The translations under genes were made by a program, and so were the position numbers. The notes beneath the pieces are model-generated. The model was not told where the DNA came from and did not search any database. It worked only from the letters and a program-made list of their open reading frames with translations. A stretch of 64,000 nucleotides of DNA from Nitratireductor aquibiodomus NL21 = JCM 21793 (lineage in GTDB: Bacteria > Pseudomonadota > Alphaproteobacteria > Rhizobiales > Rhizobiaceae), in the NCBI RefSeq assembly GCF_000615975.1, contig NZ_BAMP01000004.1:43367-107366 (forward strand). Direction: 5' to 3'. Of the stretch, positions 18,019-27,904 are shown one piece after another. Every line of letters begins with the position of its first letter. The stretch's first letter is position 1.

Positions 18019-18440
18019 TCAGGAAGCGGTACGCTTGCGCCTGAGCGCGGTCACCTCGATCTCGATCTTCATCTCCGGCTCATTGAGCTCGCAGACGATC
18101 ATCGTCGCTGCTGGCCGGATATCGCCGAAGCTTCGCCCAGGATCGGGAAGACCCGGGACACATAAGAGCGGCTGGTTACGTAGTAATGCGCGCGCACTAC
18201 GTCGGCGAGCTCGAAGCCGCCCTCGTTCAACGCTGCGCGAATGGTGGAAAGGCAGTTGCGTGTCTGCTCTTCCACGCTGTCGGGCATGGCCATGGTTGCA
18301 TAGTCATAGCCCGTGGTGCCGGAAACGAAGCACCAGTCTCCATCAACCACCGCGCGGCTGTAGCCCGCGGTCTTCTCGAAGGGAGACCCGGTGGAGATGA
18401 GGCGGCGCTGGCCGCCTCTGTCATCCCGGCTTACGCCCAC
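18019..18440 (-). CDS. RidA/YjgF-family protein (frame broken in the last third)
   Basis: RidA-type proteins remove reactive enamine/imine intermediates released by PLP enzymes; some act on other small substrates. The first frame shows [36 protein letters not shown] and [23 protein letters not shown], then diverges and stops at 18099. Restoring one base near 18135 gives [26 protein letters not shown], the expected end with a conserved arginine in IRPA, and a stop at 18019-18021, for about 140 residues. The GTG start overlaps the leuD stop by about 10 bases, so the two are coupled. Placement between leuD and leuB suggests a housekeeping role in branched-chain amino-acid synthesis (inference). 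Confidence 0.85.
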
Positions 18441-19036
18441 GGATGGCTTTCCGTGTACTTGTTCTCGAAGGTTTCGATGGCCGGAGCTTTCTCCATGGTC
18501 AGGCCGATGTCGTCGAGGCCATTCAGCAGGCAGTGCCGCTTGAAGGCGTCGATCTCGAACTTAACCACGCCGCCGTCCGGACCGCGGATTTCCTGCTCTT
18601 CCAGATCGACGGTCAGCGTCGCGTTGGCGCCGCGCTGCGCGTCGTCCATCAGCATGTCCAGTTCTTCCTGGCTGACCTTGATGGGCAGGATGCCGTTCTT
18701 GAAGCAGTTGTTGTAGAAAATGTCGGCAAAGCTGGTGGAGATGACGCAGCGAATGCCGAAGTCGAGCAGTGCCCAGGGCGCGTGCTCACGGCTCGAGCCG
18801 CAGCCGAAATTGTCGCCGGCAACGAGAATGCTGGCATTGCGGTAGGCCGGCTTGTTGAGCACGAAGTCCGGGTTCTCGGAACCGTCTTCGTTGAACCGCA
18901 TTTCGGCGAAAAGCCCGGCGCCGAGGCCGGTGCGCTTGATCGTCTTGAGATAATCCTTCGGGATGATCATGTCGGTGTCGACATTGACGATCGGCATGGG
19001 CGCGGCGACGCCCGTCAGCTTGGTAAACTTGTCCAT
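18431..19036 (-). CDS. leuD: 3-isopropylmalate dehydratase small subunit
   Basis: LeuD is the small subunit of isopropylmalate isomerase, which moves the hydroxyl group of 2-isopropylmalate. The 201-residue protein starts [33 protein letters not shown] and carries the signature [15 protein letters not shown] (about residues 75-89). The large subunit, leuC, with the iron-sulfur cluster, is not in this window, although in relatives it is often close. The gene leads the minus-strand leuD-ridA-leuB run. The frame is intact. Confidence 0.95.
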   Translation of the reverse strand: MDKFTKLTGVAAPMPIVNVDTDMIIPKDYLKTIKRTGLGAGLFAEMRFNEDGSENPDFVLNKPAYRNASILVAGDNFGCGSSREHAPWALLDFGIRCVISTSFADIFYNNCFKNGILPIKVSQEELDMLMDDAQRGANATLTVDLEEQEIRGPDGGVVKFEIDAFKRHCLLNGLDDIGLTMEKAPAIETFENKYTESHPWA

Positions 19037-19314
19037 GAATCCTGGTCCGTTGTCTGCGCGGCCATTTTATCTGCCGCATCTCCATACACAAGCCAACCCC
19101 GCAAAGCAAAGCTCTCTTGTTTTTGTCCCTCAAGCGCCGGGCGGGCGCATCCGCGCCCTTGGCTTTCGGCGCACAGGCGCCGGCGGCCGGTCGGCCTTGC
19201 CATCTTGCTGCGCAGAATGGAAATCGCCGTCCAATCCGGATCGTGCGAGGAGCTTTTTCCTTCGACTGATCGTACTGTCTTGCGCCGAAAGCGCGGCTGG
19301 GCCATGAAACGGAC

Positions 19315-20220
19315 ATGCAGCATCATCCAGCACAGCTTCGCCGTTCGGTTCTTTACGTGCCCGCCAGCAATGAAAAGGCGCTGGTCAAAAGCGCAACGCT
19401 TGCCTGTGACGCGGTGATCTACGATCTGGAAGATGCCGTCGGACCGGAAGAAAAACTGGATGCGCGCGAGAGGCTGCGCGACTTTCTGAATGGCGGGGAT
19501 CGTCCGCGCTGCGAGGTCGTCGTGCGCATCAATGCGCTCTCCAGCATCTGGGGAACGGAAGATTTTCTGGCTGCGCGCGCGGTGAAGCCCGATGCCATTC
19601 TCCTGCCCAAGGTGAATGGCCCCCGTGACATTCTCGACGCGGATGCGGCGCTTGATGAAACCGATGCGCCGCGCAGTCTGAAGCTCTGGGCGATGATCGA
19701 GACACCGCGCGCCGTGCTCAATCTGGGGCCAATCGCGGAGCTCGGGCGCGACCCGGCTGCCCGCCTCGCCTGTCTCGTTGCCGGCACGAACGACCTTGCC
19801 AAGGAAACCGGCGTCGAACTGACGGAAGATCGCCGCTACCTGGCGCCGTTCCTGTTCCAGCTTGTCATGGCGGCGCGGGCCGGCGGCATTTCGGTGCTTG
19901 ATGGCGTCTCCAATGATTTCCGCGACCTCGACGCATTCGGGAAAGGCTGTCGGGAGGCGCGGTCGATGGGTTTCGACGGCAAAACGCTCATCCACCCGGC
20001 GCAGATCGCGCCGGCCAATGCGGTTTTTGCACCGTCCTCCGAAGCCATTGCCGAGGCCGAGGCCATCGTTGCCGCTTTCGCAGATCCCGAAAACGCCGGG
20101 CGCGGCGTGATTTCGCTCAACGGGCGCATGGTGGAGCGCCTGCACCTGGAGATGGCGCAGACACTGCTCGAGCGCGCCAGCGCAATCAGACTGAAAGAGA
20201 GTGGGGAGACGGTCCGATGA
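19315..20220 (+). CDS. HpcH/HpaI aldolase / citrate lyase beta-like (CitE family) protein
   Basis: A 301-residue TIM-barrel lyase. RRSVLYVPASNEKALVKSATLACDAVIYDLEDAV is the typical start, with the metal-binding glutamates in DLEDAV and the MIETPRAVLNL segment. SMGFDGKTLIHPAQIAPAN is the CoA-lyase signature. Members cleave malyl-CoA, citramalyl-CoA or similar 3-hydroxyacyl-CoA esters. It is not next to citDFG genes, so citrate lyase itself is unlikely. The stop codon overlaps the start of the DUF1737 gene by ATGA, indicating coupled translation. The exact substrate cannot be told from sequence. Confidence 0.88.
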   Translation: MQHHPAQLRRSVLYVPASNEKALVKSATLACDAVIYDLEDAVGPEEKLDARERLRDFLNGGDRPRCEVVVRINALSSIWGTEDFLAARAVKPDAILLPKVNGPRDILDADAALDETDAPRSLKLWAMIETPRAVLNLGPIAELGRDPAARLACLVAGTNDLAKETGVELTEDRRYLAPFLFQLVMAARAGGISVLDGVSNDFRDLDAFGKGCREARSMGFDGKTLIHPAQIAPANAVFAPSSEAIAEAEAIVAAFADPENAGRGVISLNGRMVERLHLEMAQTLLERASAIRLKESGETVR

Positions 20221-20423
20221 GGCTCTATCGTTTTTTGACCGGCCCGGACGATGCAAGCTTCTGTCACAAGGTGACGTTGGCTTTGAACAGGGGCTGGCTG
20301 CTCCACGGTTCCCCCAGCTATGCCTATGATGCCGAGGCCAAATCGATGCGATGCGGCCAGGCCGTCTACAAGGAAATCGACGGGCTGGAATACACGCCGG
20401 AGATGAAGCTCGGCGAATACTAG
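20217..20423 (+). CDS. DUF1737-containing small protein
   Basis: A 68-residue protein, MRLYRFLTGPDDASFCHKVTLALNRGWLLHGSPSYAYD..., matching the DUF1737 family, which has no known function. The start overlaps the stop of the CitE-like lyase by four bases, so it is made with that protein. The sequence suggests a small alpha/beta fold, with no signal peptide or membrane segment. DUF1737 domains occur both alone and appended to other proteins, and the pairing with a CitE-type lyase recurs in related genomes from memory. Confidence 0.82.
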   Translation: MRLYRFLTGPDDASFCHKVTLALNRGWLLHGSPSYAYDAEAKSMRCGQAVYKEIDGLEYTPEMKLGEY

Positions 20424-20489
20424 TGTAATTAAAGTTGCGCCGCGGTTCGTTTCTTGCTTTCCTCACTCCGGGCAAGGGAGGGGGACGAA

Positions 20490-20870
20490 ATGAACACGAT
20501 CAATATCGTCAATGCAGGAAATCACTCACCGGAAGAGAGTGGCTCCGTTCGGTTGCGTTGCAACTACTCAATCATGGAGGCGACCGGCTATATAATCATC
20601 TGGGCGGTTGTCTCTATTGTCACGCTCGGGATCGGCGCATTCTTCGCGATCTACTATTTCTACAAGTCGATCATCAACAAGACCTACCTGATAAACCGCG
20701 AAGGGCATGCCATCGCCAGGCTCGAGTGCGAACTCAACCTTGCCGAAATTATCGGGCACGTGATCCTCTGGATCATCCTGACCGTAATCACTTTCGGTAT
20801 CGGGTTGCTGTTCTACATGTTCCGAACACTGCGCCTGTGCATGAACAAGACGCGGATGGTTCGCCTTTAG
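20490..20870 (+). CDS. Small two-helix membrane protein (DUF6693-like)
   Basis: A 126-residue protein with two hydrophobic segments (YIIIWAVVSIVTLGIGAFFAIYYFY and IIGHVILWIILTVITFGIGLLFYMF), each followed by a similar short basic stretch, giving a twofold internal repeat (KSIINKTYLI / RTLRLCMNKTRMV). The ATG at 20490 has an AGGGAGGGGG ribosome-binding site, better than the upstream alternative at 20454. The pattern resembles DUF6693-type proteins, assigned from memory and with moderate confidence. Function is unknown. A convergent metallopeptidase gene lies 31 bases beyond. Confidence 0.7.
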   Translation: MNTINIVNAGNHSPEESGSVRLRCNYSIMEATGYIIIWAVVSIVTLGIGAFFAIYYFYKSIINKTYLINREGHAIARLECELNLAEIIGHVILWIILTVITFGIGLLFYMFRTLRLCMNKTRMVRL

Positions 20871-20901
20871 ATCGTCCTTTTTTCGGTCCGATGCTACAGG
20901 A

Positions 20902-21324
20902 TCAGGCAACGGCCTCTTCGATCCGGGCCATATCGTCGTCGGATAAGCCGAAATGATGGCCGACCTCGTGAATGAGCACGTGGTTCACGATATCTCCGAG
21001 CGTTTCTTCGTTCTCGGCCCAATAGTCGAGGATCGCCCTGCGGTAAAGCGTGATGCGGTTGGGGCCTTCTCCGGTCGCCGGGTTCCAGCGTTCGGCGATA
21101 CCGCGCCCTTCAAACAGGCCGAGCAGGTCGAAAGGCGTCTCCAGAGCGAGATCGTCCATGATCTCCTCCGTGGGAAACTCGGCCACCTGGATGATGATCT
21201 CGCCGGTCAGCGTGCGGAAGTCATCGGGAAAATTCGCATAGGATTCGAGCGCCAATAACTCCATCTCCTGAAGCGAAGGCGAAAGCTGGCTTTCCCAGGC
21301 CCGTGTCTGATAGATGCGTGCCAT
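20902..21324 (-). CDS. Small zincin-like metallopeptidase family protein
   Basis: A 140-residue protein with the zinc protease motif HEVGHHFGLSDDDM (His-Glu-x-x-His, about residues 122-126) at the C-terminus and the typical upstream block RRAILDYWAENEETLGDIVNHVLIHE. It matches the minimal Zincin_1 (DUF1025) family, whose cellular role is not established. No signal peptide is seen, so it is probably cytoplasmic. The gene occupies the place where pal and the tol genes normally precede cpoB in relatives. Confidence 0.88.
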   Translation of the reverse strand: MARIYQTRAWESQLSPSLQEMELLALESYANFPDDFRTLTGEIIIQVAEFPTEEIMDDLALETPFDLLGLFEGRGIAERWNPATGEGPNRITLYRRAILDYWAENEETLGDIVNHVLIHEVGHHFGLSDDDMARIEEAVA

Positions 21325-21499
21325 TCCTAGTCCTTTGAGGCGCCATATAGCGGTTTATGTGGCCGCTTTCGAGTACGAAATGCGCCCCTGCATTCGGCGT
21401 CAGACGTCAAAAATCAAAATTTGGCCGAAGTCTCGCGCCTGATAAAGAGCAAATGGGGCGATGAACAGCCCCGTTGTCTATTGCGAAAGCGAGAGTGGA

Positions 21500-22477
21500 A
21501 TGTTTTTGCGAACGGTTCTCGGCGGCGTTCTGGCGTTGCCGTTTCTCATGGCGGGGCAGGCGTTGGCGCTTGGCCCTGCGGCACTTCCATCGACGGGGTT
21601 TGCCAAGCAGGATGGCGGAAATGTCATTCTCGCCCAGGCGGGAGACCCGCGTGTCAGCGGCCTGGAAGAGCAGGTGCGCCAGCTCAACGGGCGGGTGGAA
21701 GAGTTGAATTTCCAGATTCTGCAGATGCAGGATCAGCTCCGGCGGATGCAGGAAGACAATGAATTCCGCTTCCAGGAACTGGAAAAGAACGGCGGGTCGG
21801 ATGCCGCGCCTGCCGGTGGTCTGCCCGATCAGCGAACCGAGCGCATGCCGTCAGACGGCGGCCTCGGGGGCGGCCTAGGGGGCGACACGGCGAATGGCAT
21901 GGAAAGCGGTACACAAAGCGCGTCACGGGACGCGCCGACCGTGGGTGAGCCACCGCGCACGCTTGGAAGTGTCCGCTTCGATGCGAACGGCAACATTGTC
22001 GGCGGCGAAGTCGGCGAGCCCATCGATCTCACCCGGTCGGGCGAGATCGGGCCGATCGGGCAGGGTGATCAGATGGCATCGCTCCCCTCGGCCGATGATC
22101 CGGAAGAACTTTACAGGAATTCCTACGAATTCATCCTGTCGGGCGATTACAAAACGGCGGAAGCCGGGTTCCGTCAGCACATCGAGCGTTTCCCGGGCGA
22201 CACCCGCACGCCTGATGCGCATTTCTGGCTTGGGGAATCCCTTCTGGGGCAGGACCGCTACCGCGACGCCGCCGAGATTTTTCTGCGCGCCAGCCGCGAA
22301 TACCCTTCGGCCGACAAGGCACCCGACATGCTTCTCAAGCTTGGCATATCGCTGGCGGCAATGAACCAGCGCGACGTGGCCTGCGTCACCTATAATGAAA
22401 TTGGTCAGAAATACCCTGATGTTTCCACGGCGCTGCGTGAGCGCGTGAAGCAGGAACAGGCGCTCGCGGGTTGCTGA
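21500..22477 (+). CDS. cpoB: Tol-Pal associated protein CpoB/YbgF
   Basis: CpoB is a periplasmic protein that coordinates peptidoglycan synthesis with outer-membrane constriction during division. The ATG at 21500 is chosen because a signal peptide follows directly (MFLRTVLGGVLALPFLMAGQALA); the upstream ATG at 21461 adds an unlikely tail. Next come a trimerising coiled coil (LEEQVRQLNGRVEELNFQI), a Gly-rich linker, and C-terminal TPR repeats (YRNSYEFILSGDYKTAEAGFRQHIERFPG ... HFWLGESLLGQDRY). tilS follows immediately. The usual upstream tolQRAB-pal genes are absent here. Confidence 0.92.
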   Translation: MFLRTVLGGVLALPFLMAGQALALGPAALPSTGFAKQDGGNVILAQAGDPRVSGLEEQVRQLNGRVEELNFQILQMQDQLRRMQEDNEFRFQELEKNGGSDAAPAGGLPDQRTERMPSDGGLGGGLGGDTANGMESGTQSASRDAPTVGEPPRTLGSVRFDANGNIVGGEVGEPIDLTRSGEIGPIGQGDQMASLPSADDPEELYRNSYEFILSGDYKTAEAGFRQHIERFPGDTRTPDAHFWLGESLLGQDRYRDAAEIFLRASREYPSADKAPDMLLKLGISLAAMNQRDVACVTYNEIGQKYPDVSTALRERVKQEQALAGC

Positions 22478-22485
22478 ACCCGGCG

Positions 22486-23790
22486 ATGCAGCCAGATCCG
22501 AGACAGATCTTCGACGGTATCGCATTTCCCCGACAGACCGGGGTGATTGCAGCGGTTTCCGGTGGTGGCGACTCCCTCGCCCTTCTTCTCCTTTTGAAAG
22601 AATTCCTTGATTTGCAGGCAGGCGCTCCGGCCCTCACGGCGGTGACGGTGGATCACGCCCTGCGAGCCGAGGCGGCCGAAGAGGCGCGCTTTGTCGCTGC
22701 CCTTTGTGCCAGCCGCGGCATAGCTCATCGCACAATGGTCTGGCGCGGCGAAAAGCCGGCGACGGGCATTTCCGCTGCCGCGCGCTCGGCACGGCTGTCG
22801 CTACTGGCGCAGGCGGCACGTGAGGCGGGTGCCGGTCTGGTTTTCACCGGCCACACGCGCGACGACCAGGCCGAAACCGTTTTCATGCGCGCCGGGCGCG
22901 GCACGGGGCTGGGCATGGGGCTAGGCGGGGCGGGGATTGCCCCCGCTTCGCTCTATGAGGGTGCGATCTGGTTTGTCCGGCCGCTGCTTTCTCACGGCCG
23001 CGCCGATCTGCGCAGCTATCTGGCGTCACGGGATGTGCGCTGGATCGACGACCCGACCAATGACGATACGACCTATGAGCGCGTGCGCGTGCGCCGCTCG
23101 CTGACTGCCGAAATGGCGGCCAGACGAATTGCGGAAGCCGAGACCGCCGCCGCCCGGCGTGTTGCGCTTGGCGCGCGCGCAGCGCGTCTGATCGATGGGC
23201 ATGCACGCTGTGTTGCGCCGGGGCTCTATCGCGTTGATCCGGCGTTTGTCGAGGACGCGGACGCCGAGGCTGCGCTCCATGCCCTGCGGGTGCTGACGGC
23301 GATGGCTGGTGGCGCTCTGCACCTGCCTTCCGAAGAGCCGTCGGCCCGTGTGCTTGCCGGGCTGCGCGCTGGAGTTTGCGCCACATTGTCGCGGGCGGTG
23401 ATCGACCGGCGCGCAAGCGGCATCTACCTTCACCGCGAACGGCGCAACCTTCCGACAGGAAACGAAGCGACGCGGAAGGTGCTGTGGGATCGGCGCTACT
23501 GGCTTTCCGCGCCGGAAGGCCTGCACATTGCTCCGTTTGGTGCTGCAGCGCACGATCTTCTGCCGGAGGCGAACCCCACCCTGCCGCAGGATCTTCTTTT
23601 TGCAGCGCAATTTGCCGAGCCGGCTCTGTGGCGCGGCGATGTCTGCATTGGACCCGCGCGTATGGCGCTGCCGGGAAACGGGATCGGCGTGCCAGCCCCC
23701 TGGGCGCACCTGCTTCCATCCTTCGATATTGACGTTGCGCAGGCCCTCATTCGACTGGTTGGCGGCAAAACAGTTCTAAAACTGCCATGA
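22486..23790 (+). CDS. tilS: tRNA(Ile)-lysidine synthetase
   Basis: TilS modifies the wobble cytidine of the CAU-anticodon isoleucine tRNA to lysidine, changing both its reading and its charging. The PP-loop AAVSGGGDSLALLLL (the SGGxDS motif) is near residue 25, followed by VTVDHALRAEAAEEARFV and GHTRDDQAETVFMRAGRGTG. The ATG at 22486 is just after the cpoB stop; an in-frame TTG at 22471 overlaps cpoB and is possible. The protein is about 434 residues, within family range, and intact. The order cpoB-tilS-ftsH-glmM is typical for Rhizobiales. Confidence 0.94.
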   Translation: MQPDPRQIFDGIAFPRQTGVIAAVSGGGDSLALLLLLKEFLDLQAGAPALTAVTVDHALRAEAAEEARFVAALCASRGIAHRTMVWRGEKPATGISAAARSARLSLLAQAAREAGAGLVFTGHTRDDQAETVFMRAGRGTGLGMGLGGAGIAPASLYEGAIWFVRPLLSHGRADLRSYLASRDVRWIDDPTNDDTTYERVRVRRSLTAEMAARRIAEAETAAARRVALGARAARLIDGHARCVAPGLYRVDPAFVEDADAEAALHALRVLTAMAGGALHLPSEEPSARVLAGLRAGVCATLSRAVIDRRASGIYLHRERRNLPTGNEATRKVLWDRRYWLSAPEGLHIAPFGAAAHDLLPEANPTLPQDLLFAAQFAEPALWRGDVCIGPARMALPGNGIGVPAPWAHLLPSFDIDVAQALIRLVGGKTVLKLP

Positions 23791-23934
23791 GCGCACCACA
23801 TTCGGCATGGAAGCTTAACCTAAAGGTGAGCAGGTGTGGTGCCCTGGCTTGGCAAGGAAGCACCGGCTCCCTATGTTAATCCTGACCACGAAAAACGGAC
23901 GATCGCCGGGCTTCGGCGAGTATGCGGGACTTAT

Positions 23935-25874
23935 ATGAATCCGAATTACAGAAACTTTGCGCTCTGGGCGATTATCGCCGTTCTGCTGATTGCGCTCTTC
24001 AACCTGTTCCAGGCTCCCCAGCAGCGCGGTGCGACGCGCGATATCGCGTATTCGCAGTTTCTGGAAGAGCTTTCGTCGGGAAGCGTTGAATCGGTGACGA
24101 TCACGGGCGATCGCATCACCGGCACCTATACGGGCAACCGCACCCCCTTCCAGACATACTCTCCGGGCGATCCTTCGCTGGTGCAGCGCCTTGAAGAGCG
24201 CGGCGTGACGATCAACGCCCGGCCTGAAAGCGACGGTTCCAACTCGTTCCTCGGCTATCTTGTCTCTTGGCTGCCCATGATCCTGATCCTTGGCGTGTGG
24301 ATATTCTTCATGCGCCAGATGCAGTCGGGCTCGGGCCGCGCCATGGGGTTCGGCAAGTCGAAGGCCAAGCTCCTGACCGAAGCGCATGGCCGCGTTACAT
24401 TCCAGGATGTCGCGGGCGTCGATGAAGCCAAGGAAGACCTTGAGGAAATCGTCGAGTTCCTGCGCGATCCGCAGAAATTCCAGCGCCTCGGCGGCAAGAT
24501 CCCGCGTGGCGTGTTGCTTGTCGGCCCGCCCGGAACCGGCAAGACGCTTCTTGCCCGCTCGGTGGCGGGTGAGGCCAATGTGCCATTCTTCACCATTTCG
24601 GGTTCGGATTTCGTGGAAATGTTCGTCGGTGTCGGCGCGTCCCGCGTGCGTGACATGTTCGAACAGGCCAAGAAGAACGCGCCCTGCATCATCTTCATCG
24701 ACGAAATCGATGCGGTCGGTCGTCATCGCGGTGCCGGTCTCGGCGGCGGTAACGACGAACGCGAGCAGACGCTGAACCAGCTTCTCGTCGAGATGGATGG
24801 CTTCGAGGCCAATGAAGGCATTATCCTGATCGCAGCCACCAACCGTCCGGACGTGCTCGACCCCGCGCTTCTGCGTCCGGGCCGTTTTGACCGCCAGGTC
24901 GTGGTGCCGAATCCGGATGTGGCCGGCCGCGAGAAGATTCTCAAAGTGCACGTGCGCAATGTGCCGATGGCGCCGAATGTCGATCTCAAGATTGTTGCAC
25001 GCGGCACGCCGGGCTTCTCCGGTGCGGACCTCGCCAACCTCGTCAATGAGGCTGCCCTGATGGCGGCCCGGCGCAACAAGCGCCTCGTCACCATGCAGGA
25101 GTTCGAAGACGCCAAGGACAAGGTCATGATGGGTGCCGAGCGACGCTCGCATGCCATGACCCAGGAAGAAAAGGAACTGACCGCCTATCATGAGGCCGGT
25201 CACGCCATGGTCGCGATCAACGTGCCGAAGGCCGATCCGCTCCACAAGGCGACCATTATTCCGCGAGGGCGCGCGCTCGGTATGGTCATGCAGCTTCCCG
25301 AGGGCGACCGCTACTCGATGAGCTACAAGTGGATGATTTCGCGCCTTGCCATCATGATGGGCGGACGCGTGGCCGAAGAGCTCAAGTTCGGCAAGGAGAA
25401 CATCACCTCCGGTGCTTCCTCCGACATTGAGCAGGCCACCAAGCTTGCCCGCGCCATGGTCACGCAGTGGGGCTTCTCCGACGAGCTCGGCCAGGTGGCT
25501 TATGGCGAGAACCAGGAAGAGGTGTTCCTGGGCCATTCCGTGGCGCGCCAGCAGAACATGTCGCAGGAAACGCAGCAGAAGATCGACAGCGAAGTGCGCC
25601 GTCTGATCGATGAAGCCTACGCGACCGCGCGCGATATCCTGACCAAGAAGAAAAAGGGCTGGATCGCCATCGCCGAAGGGCTACTGGAGTACGAGACGCT
25701 TTCGGGCGACGAAATTCAGGCGCTGCTCAAGGGTGAGAAGCCGTCGCGCGATTCCGGCGACGACACGCCCCCGTCCCGCGGCTCGGCCGTGCCGAAGACA
25801 GGCACGCGGTCCCAGGGGCAGAAAAAGGGCGGCGATGAGCCGAGGGTGGCATGGAGCCACAGCCGCAGGGCTAA
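23935..25874 (+). CDS. ftsH: ATP-dependent zinc metalloprotease FtsH (frame broken at the extreme C-terminus)
   Basis: FtsH is the membrane-anchored AAA+ protease that degrades misassembled membrane proteins and some regulators. The ATG at 23935 is followed by a first membrane helix ([18 protein letters not shown]); a second lies near residue 105 ([15 protein letters not shown]). The AAA module has Walker [18 protein letters not shown] and [20 protein letters not shown]. The zinc site is HEAGH (about residue 420). As given the frame runs to 25971; one missing base near 25840 (GAGCC(G)GAGGG) restores the usual ending [12 protein letters not shown] with a stop at 25872-25874, about 646 residues. 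The catalytic part is unaffected. Confidence 0.95.
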
Positions 25875-25908
25875 AGAACGTTCTTTCGGACGATCTAAAC
25901 TATTAATG

Positions 25909-25958
25909 GAGCATCGGAATAACCCGAAAACCGGATTCCACTTTTCGGTCCGATGCTC
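25909..25958. repeat. Rhizobial-type intergenic palindromic repeat
   Basis: GAGCATCGGA (25909-25918) and TCCGATGCTC (25949-25958) flank an inner pair CCGAAAA (25924-25930) and TTTTCGG (25942-25948). This form of repeat is found in many copies between genes in Mesorhizobium-like genomes (from memory). Confidence 0.8.
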
Positions 25959-25961
25959 TAG

Positions 25962-25992
25962 AAAGCCGTGAACATCGTTTCACGGCTTTTTT
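25962..25992 (+). terminator. Rho-independent terminator after ftsH
   Basis: AAAGCCGTGAA (25962-25972), loop CATCGT, TTCACGGCTTT (25979-25989) and further Ts form an 11-bp stem with a T-run. It would separate the tilS-ftsH transcript from glmM. Confidence 0.9.
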
Positions 25993-26222
25993 GCTGCGGT
26001 TTGACCAGACCAAAATCGCGCTTTGGTTGAGTTTGCAGGGTTGCCCTGTCTCTTAACTTGCTATTAAGCATAATTCGCAAGCAGACGTTTATTTGAGAAG
26101 CGTTACACTGTCTCACAGAATTTGATGCAAACGAGTGCTGCTCCTGTGGCAAAGAGTGAGCGAGGGACGCCGCTTTGACAGAAAAACCAGACAAAGTGCG
26201 CCGAACGGGCAGCAAGGGTAAA

Positions 26223-27575
26223 ATGGCAAAAAAATACTTTGGTACGGACGGGATTCGCGGTCGCGCGAACCGCTTCCCGATGACGGGCGAAATTGCGATG
26301 AAGGTCGGCATGGCGGCTGGCCTTTCGTTTCAGAATGGCAGTCATCGCCACCGGGTGGTGCTTGGCAAGGACACGCGGCTTTCCGGTTATATGATCGAGA
26401 ATGCGCTGGTTTCGGGCTTTTGCGCCGCCGGGATGGACGTCTTCCTGCTAGGGCCCATACCGACCCCGGCCGTTGCCATGCTGGTTCGGTCGCTGCGCGC
26501 CGATATCGGCGTGATGATCTCGGCCTCGCACAATCCCTATTACGACAACGGCATCAAGCTCTTCGGTCCGGACGGCTACAAGCTCTCCGACAAGATCGAA
26601 GGCCGCATCGAGGCGATGCTCGACAAGGAGGTAGAGCTAGCGCTTGCCGATAATGGCGGGCTGGGGCGCGCAAAGCGTGTCGACGGTGTCCATGACCGCT
26701 ACATCGAGTTTGCCAAGCGCACCCTGCCGCGCTCCATGTCTCTTTCAGGGCTGCGCATCGTGGTCGACTGCGCCAATGGCGCCGCCTACAAGGTTGCCCC
26801 TGCCGTGCTCTGGGAACTCGGTGCCGAAGTGGTGGCGATCAATGACGAGCCGAACGGCGTCAACATCAATGAGGATTGCGGCTCCACGCATCCGCTCGGC
26901 CTTGCCAAGAAGGTTCATGAGGTGCGGGCTGATATCGGCATCGCACTCGATGGCGATGCCGATCGCGTGGTCATCGTCGATGAGAACGGCACGGTGATCG
27001 ATGGCGACCAGATCATGGCGCTCATCGCCCAATCCTGGCACAAGGCCGGAAAGCTGCAGGGTGGCGGTGTTGTCGCCACTGTCATGTCCAATCTCGGGCT
27101 TGAGCGCTTTATGGGCGATCTGAAGCTTGATCTGCACCGCGTGAAGGTCGGCGATCGCTATGTGGTCGAGCGCATGCGCGCCAATGGGCTGAACGTCGGT
27201 GGAGAGCAGTCAGGCCATGTCGTCCTCTCGGATTTCTCCACCACGGGAGACGGGCTGGTGGCGGCGCTACAGGTGCTGGCCTGCATCAAGCGCGAGAACC
27301 GCCCGGCCAGCGAGGTCTGCAAGAAATTCGAGCCAGTTCCGCAACTCTTGAAGAATGTGCGCATCTCCGGCGGGAAGCCACTCGAATCGGCGCCGGTCAA
27401 ATCGGCCATTGCCGAGGCCGAGGCACGGCTCGGTGGTAAGGGGCGGCTTGTCATCCGCCCGTCCGGCACTGAGCCGCTTATCCGCGTGATGGCCGAGGCT
27501 GACGATCCGGCGCTGGTTGAGAGCGTGGTGGATGACGTGATCAACGCAATCGCCGATTCGAAGAACGCAGCCTGA
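26223..27575 (+). CDS. glmM: Phosphoglucosamine mutase
   Basis: GlmM converts glucosamine-6-phosphate to glucosamine-1-phosphate for UDP-GlcNAc, hence peptidoglycan and lipid A. The ATG at 26223 gives [16 protein letters not shown], the standard start; an earlier TTG at 26175 would add 16 unlikely residues. The phosphoserine loop is [14 protein letters not shown] (about residues 100-113), the metal-binding loop is DGDADR, and the sugar-binding GEQSGHV and [12 protein letters not shown] follow. The protein is 450 residues, full length. A terminator follows. Confidence 0.96.
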   Translation: MAKKYFGTDGIRGRANRFPMTGEIAMKVGMAAGLSFQNGSHRHRVVLGKDTRLSGYMIENALVSGFCAAGMDVFLLGPIPTPAVAMLVRSLRADIGVMISASHNPYYDNGIKLFGPDGYKLSDKIEGRIEAMLDKEVELALADNGGLGRAKRVDGVHDRYIEFAKRTLPRSMSLSGLRIVVDCANGAAYKVAPAVLWELGAEVVAINDEPNGVNINEDCGSTHPLGLAKKVHEVRADIGIALDGDADRVVIVDENGTVIDGDQIMALIAQSWHKAGKLQGGGVVATVMSNLGLERFMGDLKLDLHRVKVGDRYVVERMRANGLNVGGEQSGHVVLSDFSTTGDGLVAALQVLACIKRENRPASEVCKKFEPVPQLLKNVRISGGKPLESAPVKSAIAEAEARLGGKGRLVIRPSGTEPLIRVMAEADDPALVESVVDDVINAIADSKNAA

Positions 27576-27598
27576 CGCGGCAGAACAGAGACAGTAGC

Positions 27599-27626
27599 AA
27601 AGCCGGTGCTCAGCGCCGGCTTTTTT
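27599..27626 (+). terminator. Rho-independent terminator after glmM
   Basis: AAAGCCGG and CCGGCTTTTTT flank a short GC-containing loop, giving a strong stem and T-run 23 bases after the glmM stop. Confidence 0.9.
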
Positions 27627-27808
27627 CGTTCCGGCGATGCGTGCTCGCTGGAAGCTGGCGGTTGCCTTCGATCCGCCTGTGCACAGCAGGACATGTCTTC
27701 CTGCACCCGTTCGGTGATCTCCAAGGCCCGGCGCATATGGGGCGGCTTCGTTCCTTGATCATGCAATTCCCGCAAAACGTGCATGTTGAACGTGGTTAAG
27801 GCTTAGGG

Positions 27809-27824
27809 TTAAGGCGTATTTAAC
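27809..27824 (+). promoter_or_regulatory. CtrA-type box upstream of the first outer-membrane barrel gene
   Basis: TTAA (27809-27812), seven bases, TTAAC (27820-27824) matches the CtrA consensus TTAA-N7-TTAAC. It lies 81 bases before the ATG at 27905, in a 329-base gene-free stretch (27576-27904) that otherwise holds only the glmM terminator. Confidence 0.65.
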
Positions 27825-27904
27825 TTTTTTCCTCAAATACTCCCGGCGAGTTGCAATTTGCCACTGTGCCCAGGGGGGCGCGGCAACGCCAAGGATGGGA
27901 AGAT

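Noticed and set aside
25875..25971. Extended C-terminus of FtsH running through the intergenic repeat
   Set aside because: It translates a palindromic repeat and depends on the lost base; the restored ending is the normal one.
27158..27784. Minus-strand frame downstream of glmM (start MHVLRELHDQG)
   Set aside because: Most of it is the shadow of glmM and it spans the glmM terminator; the short unique part is too little evidence for a gene.
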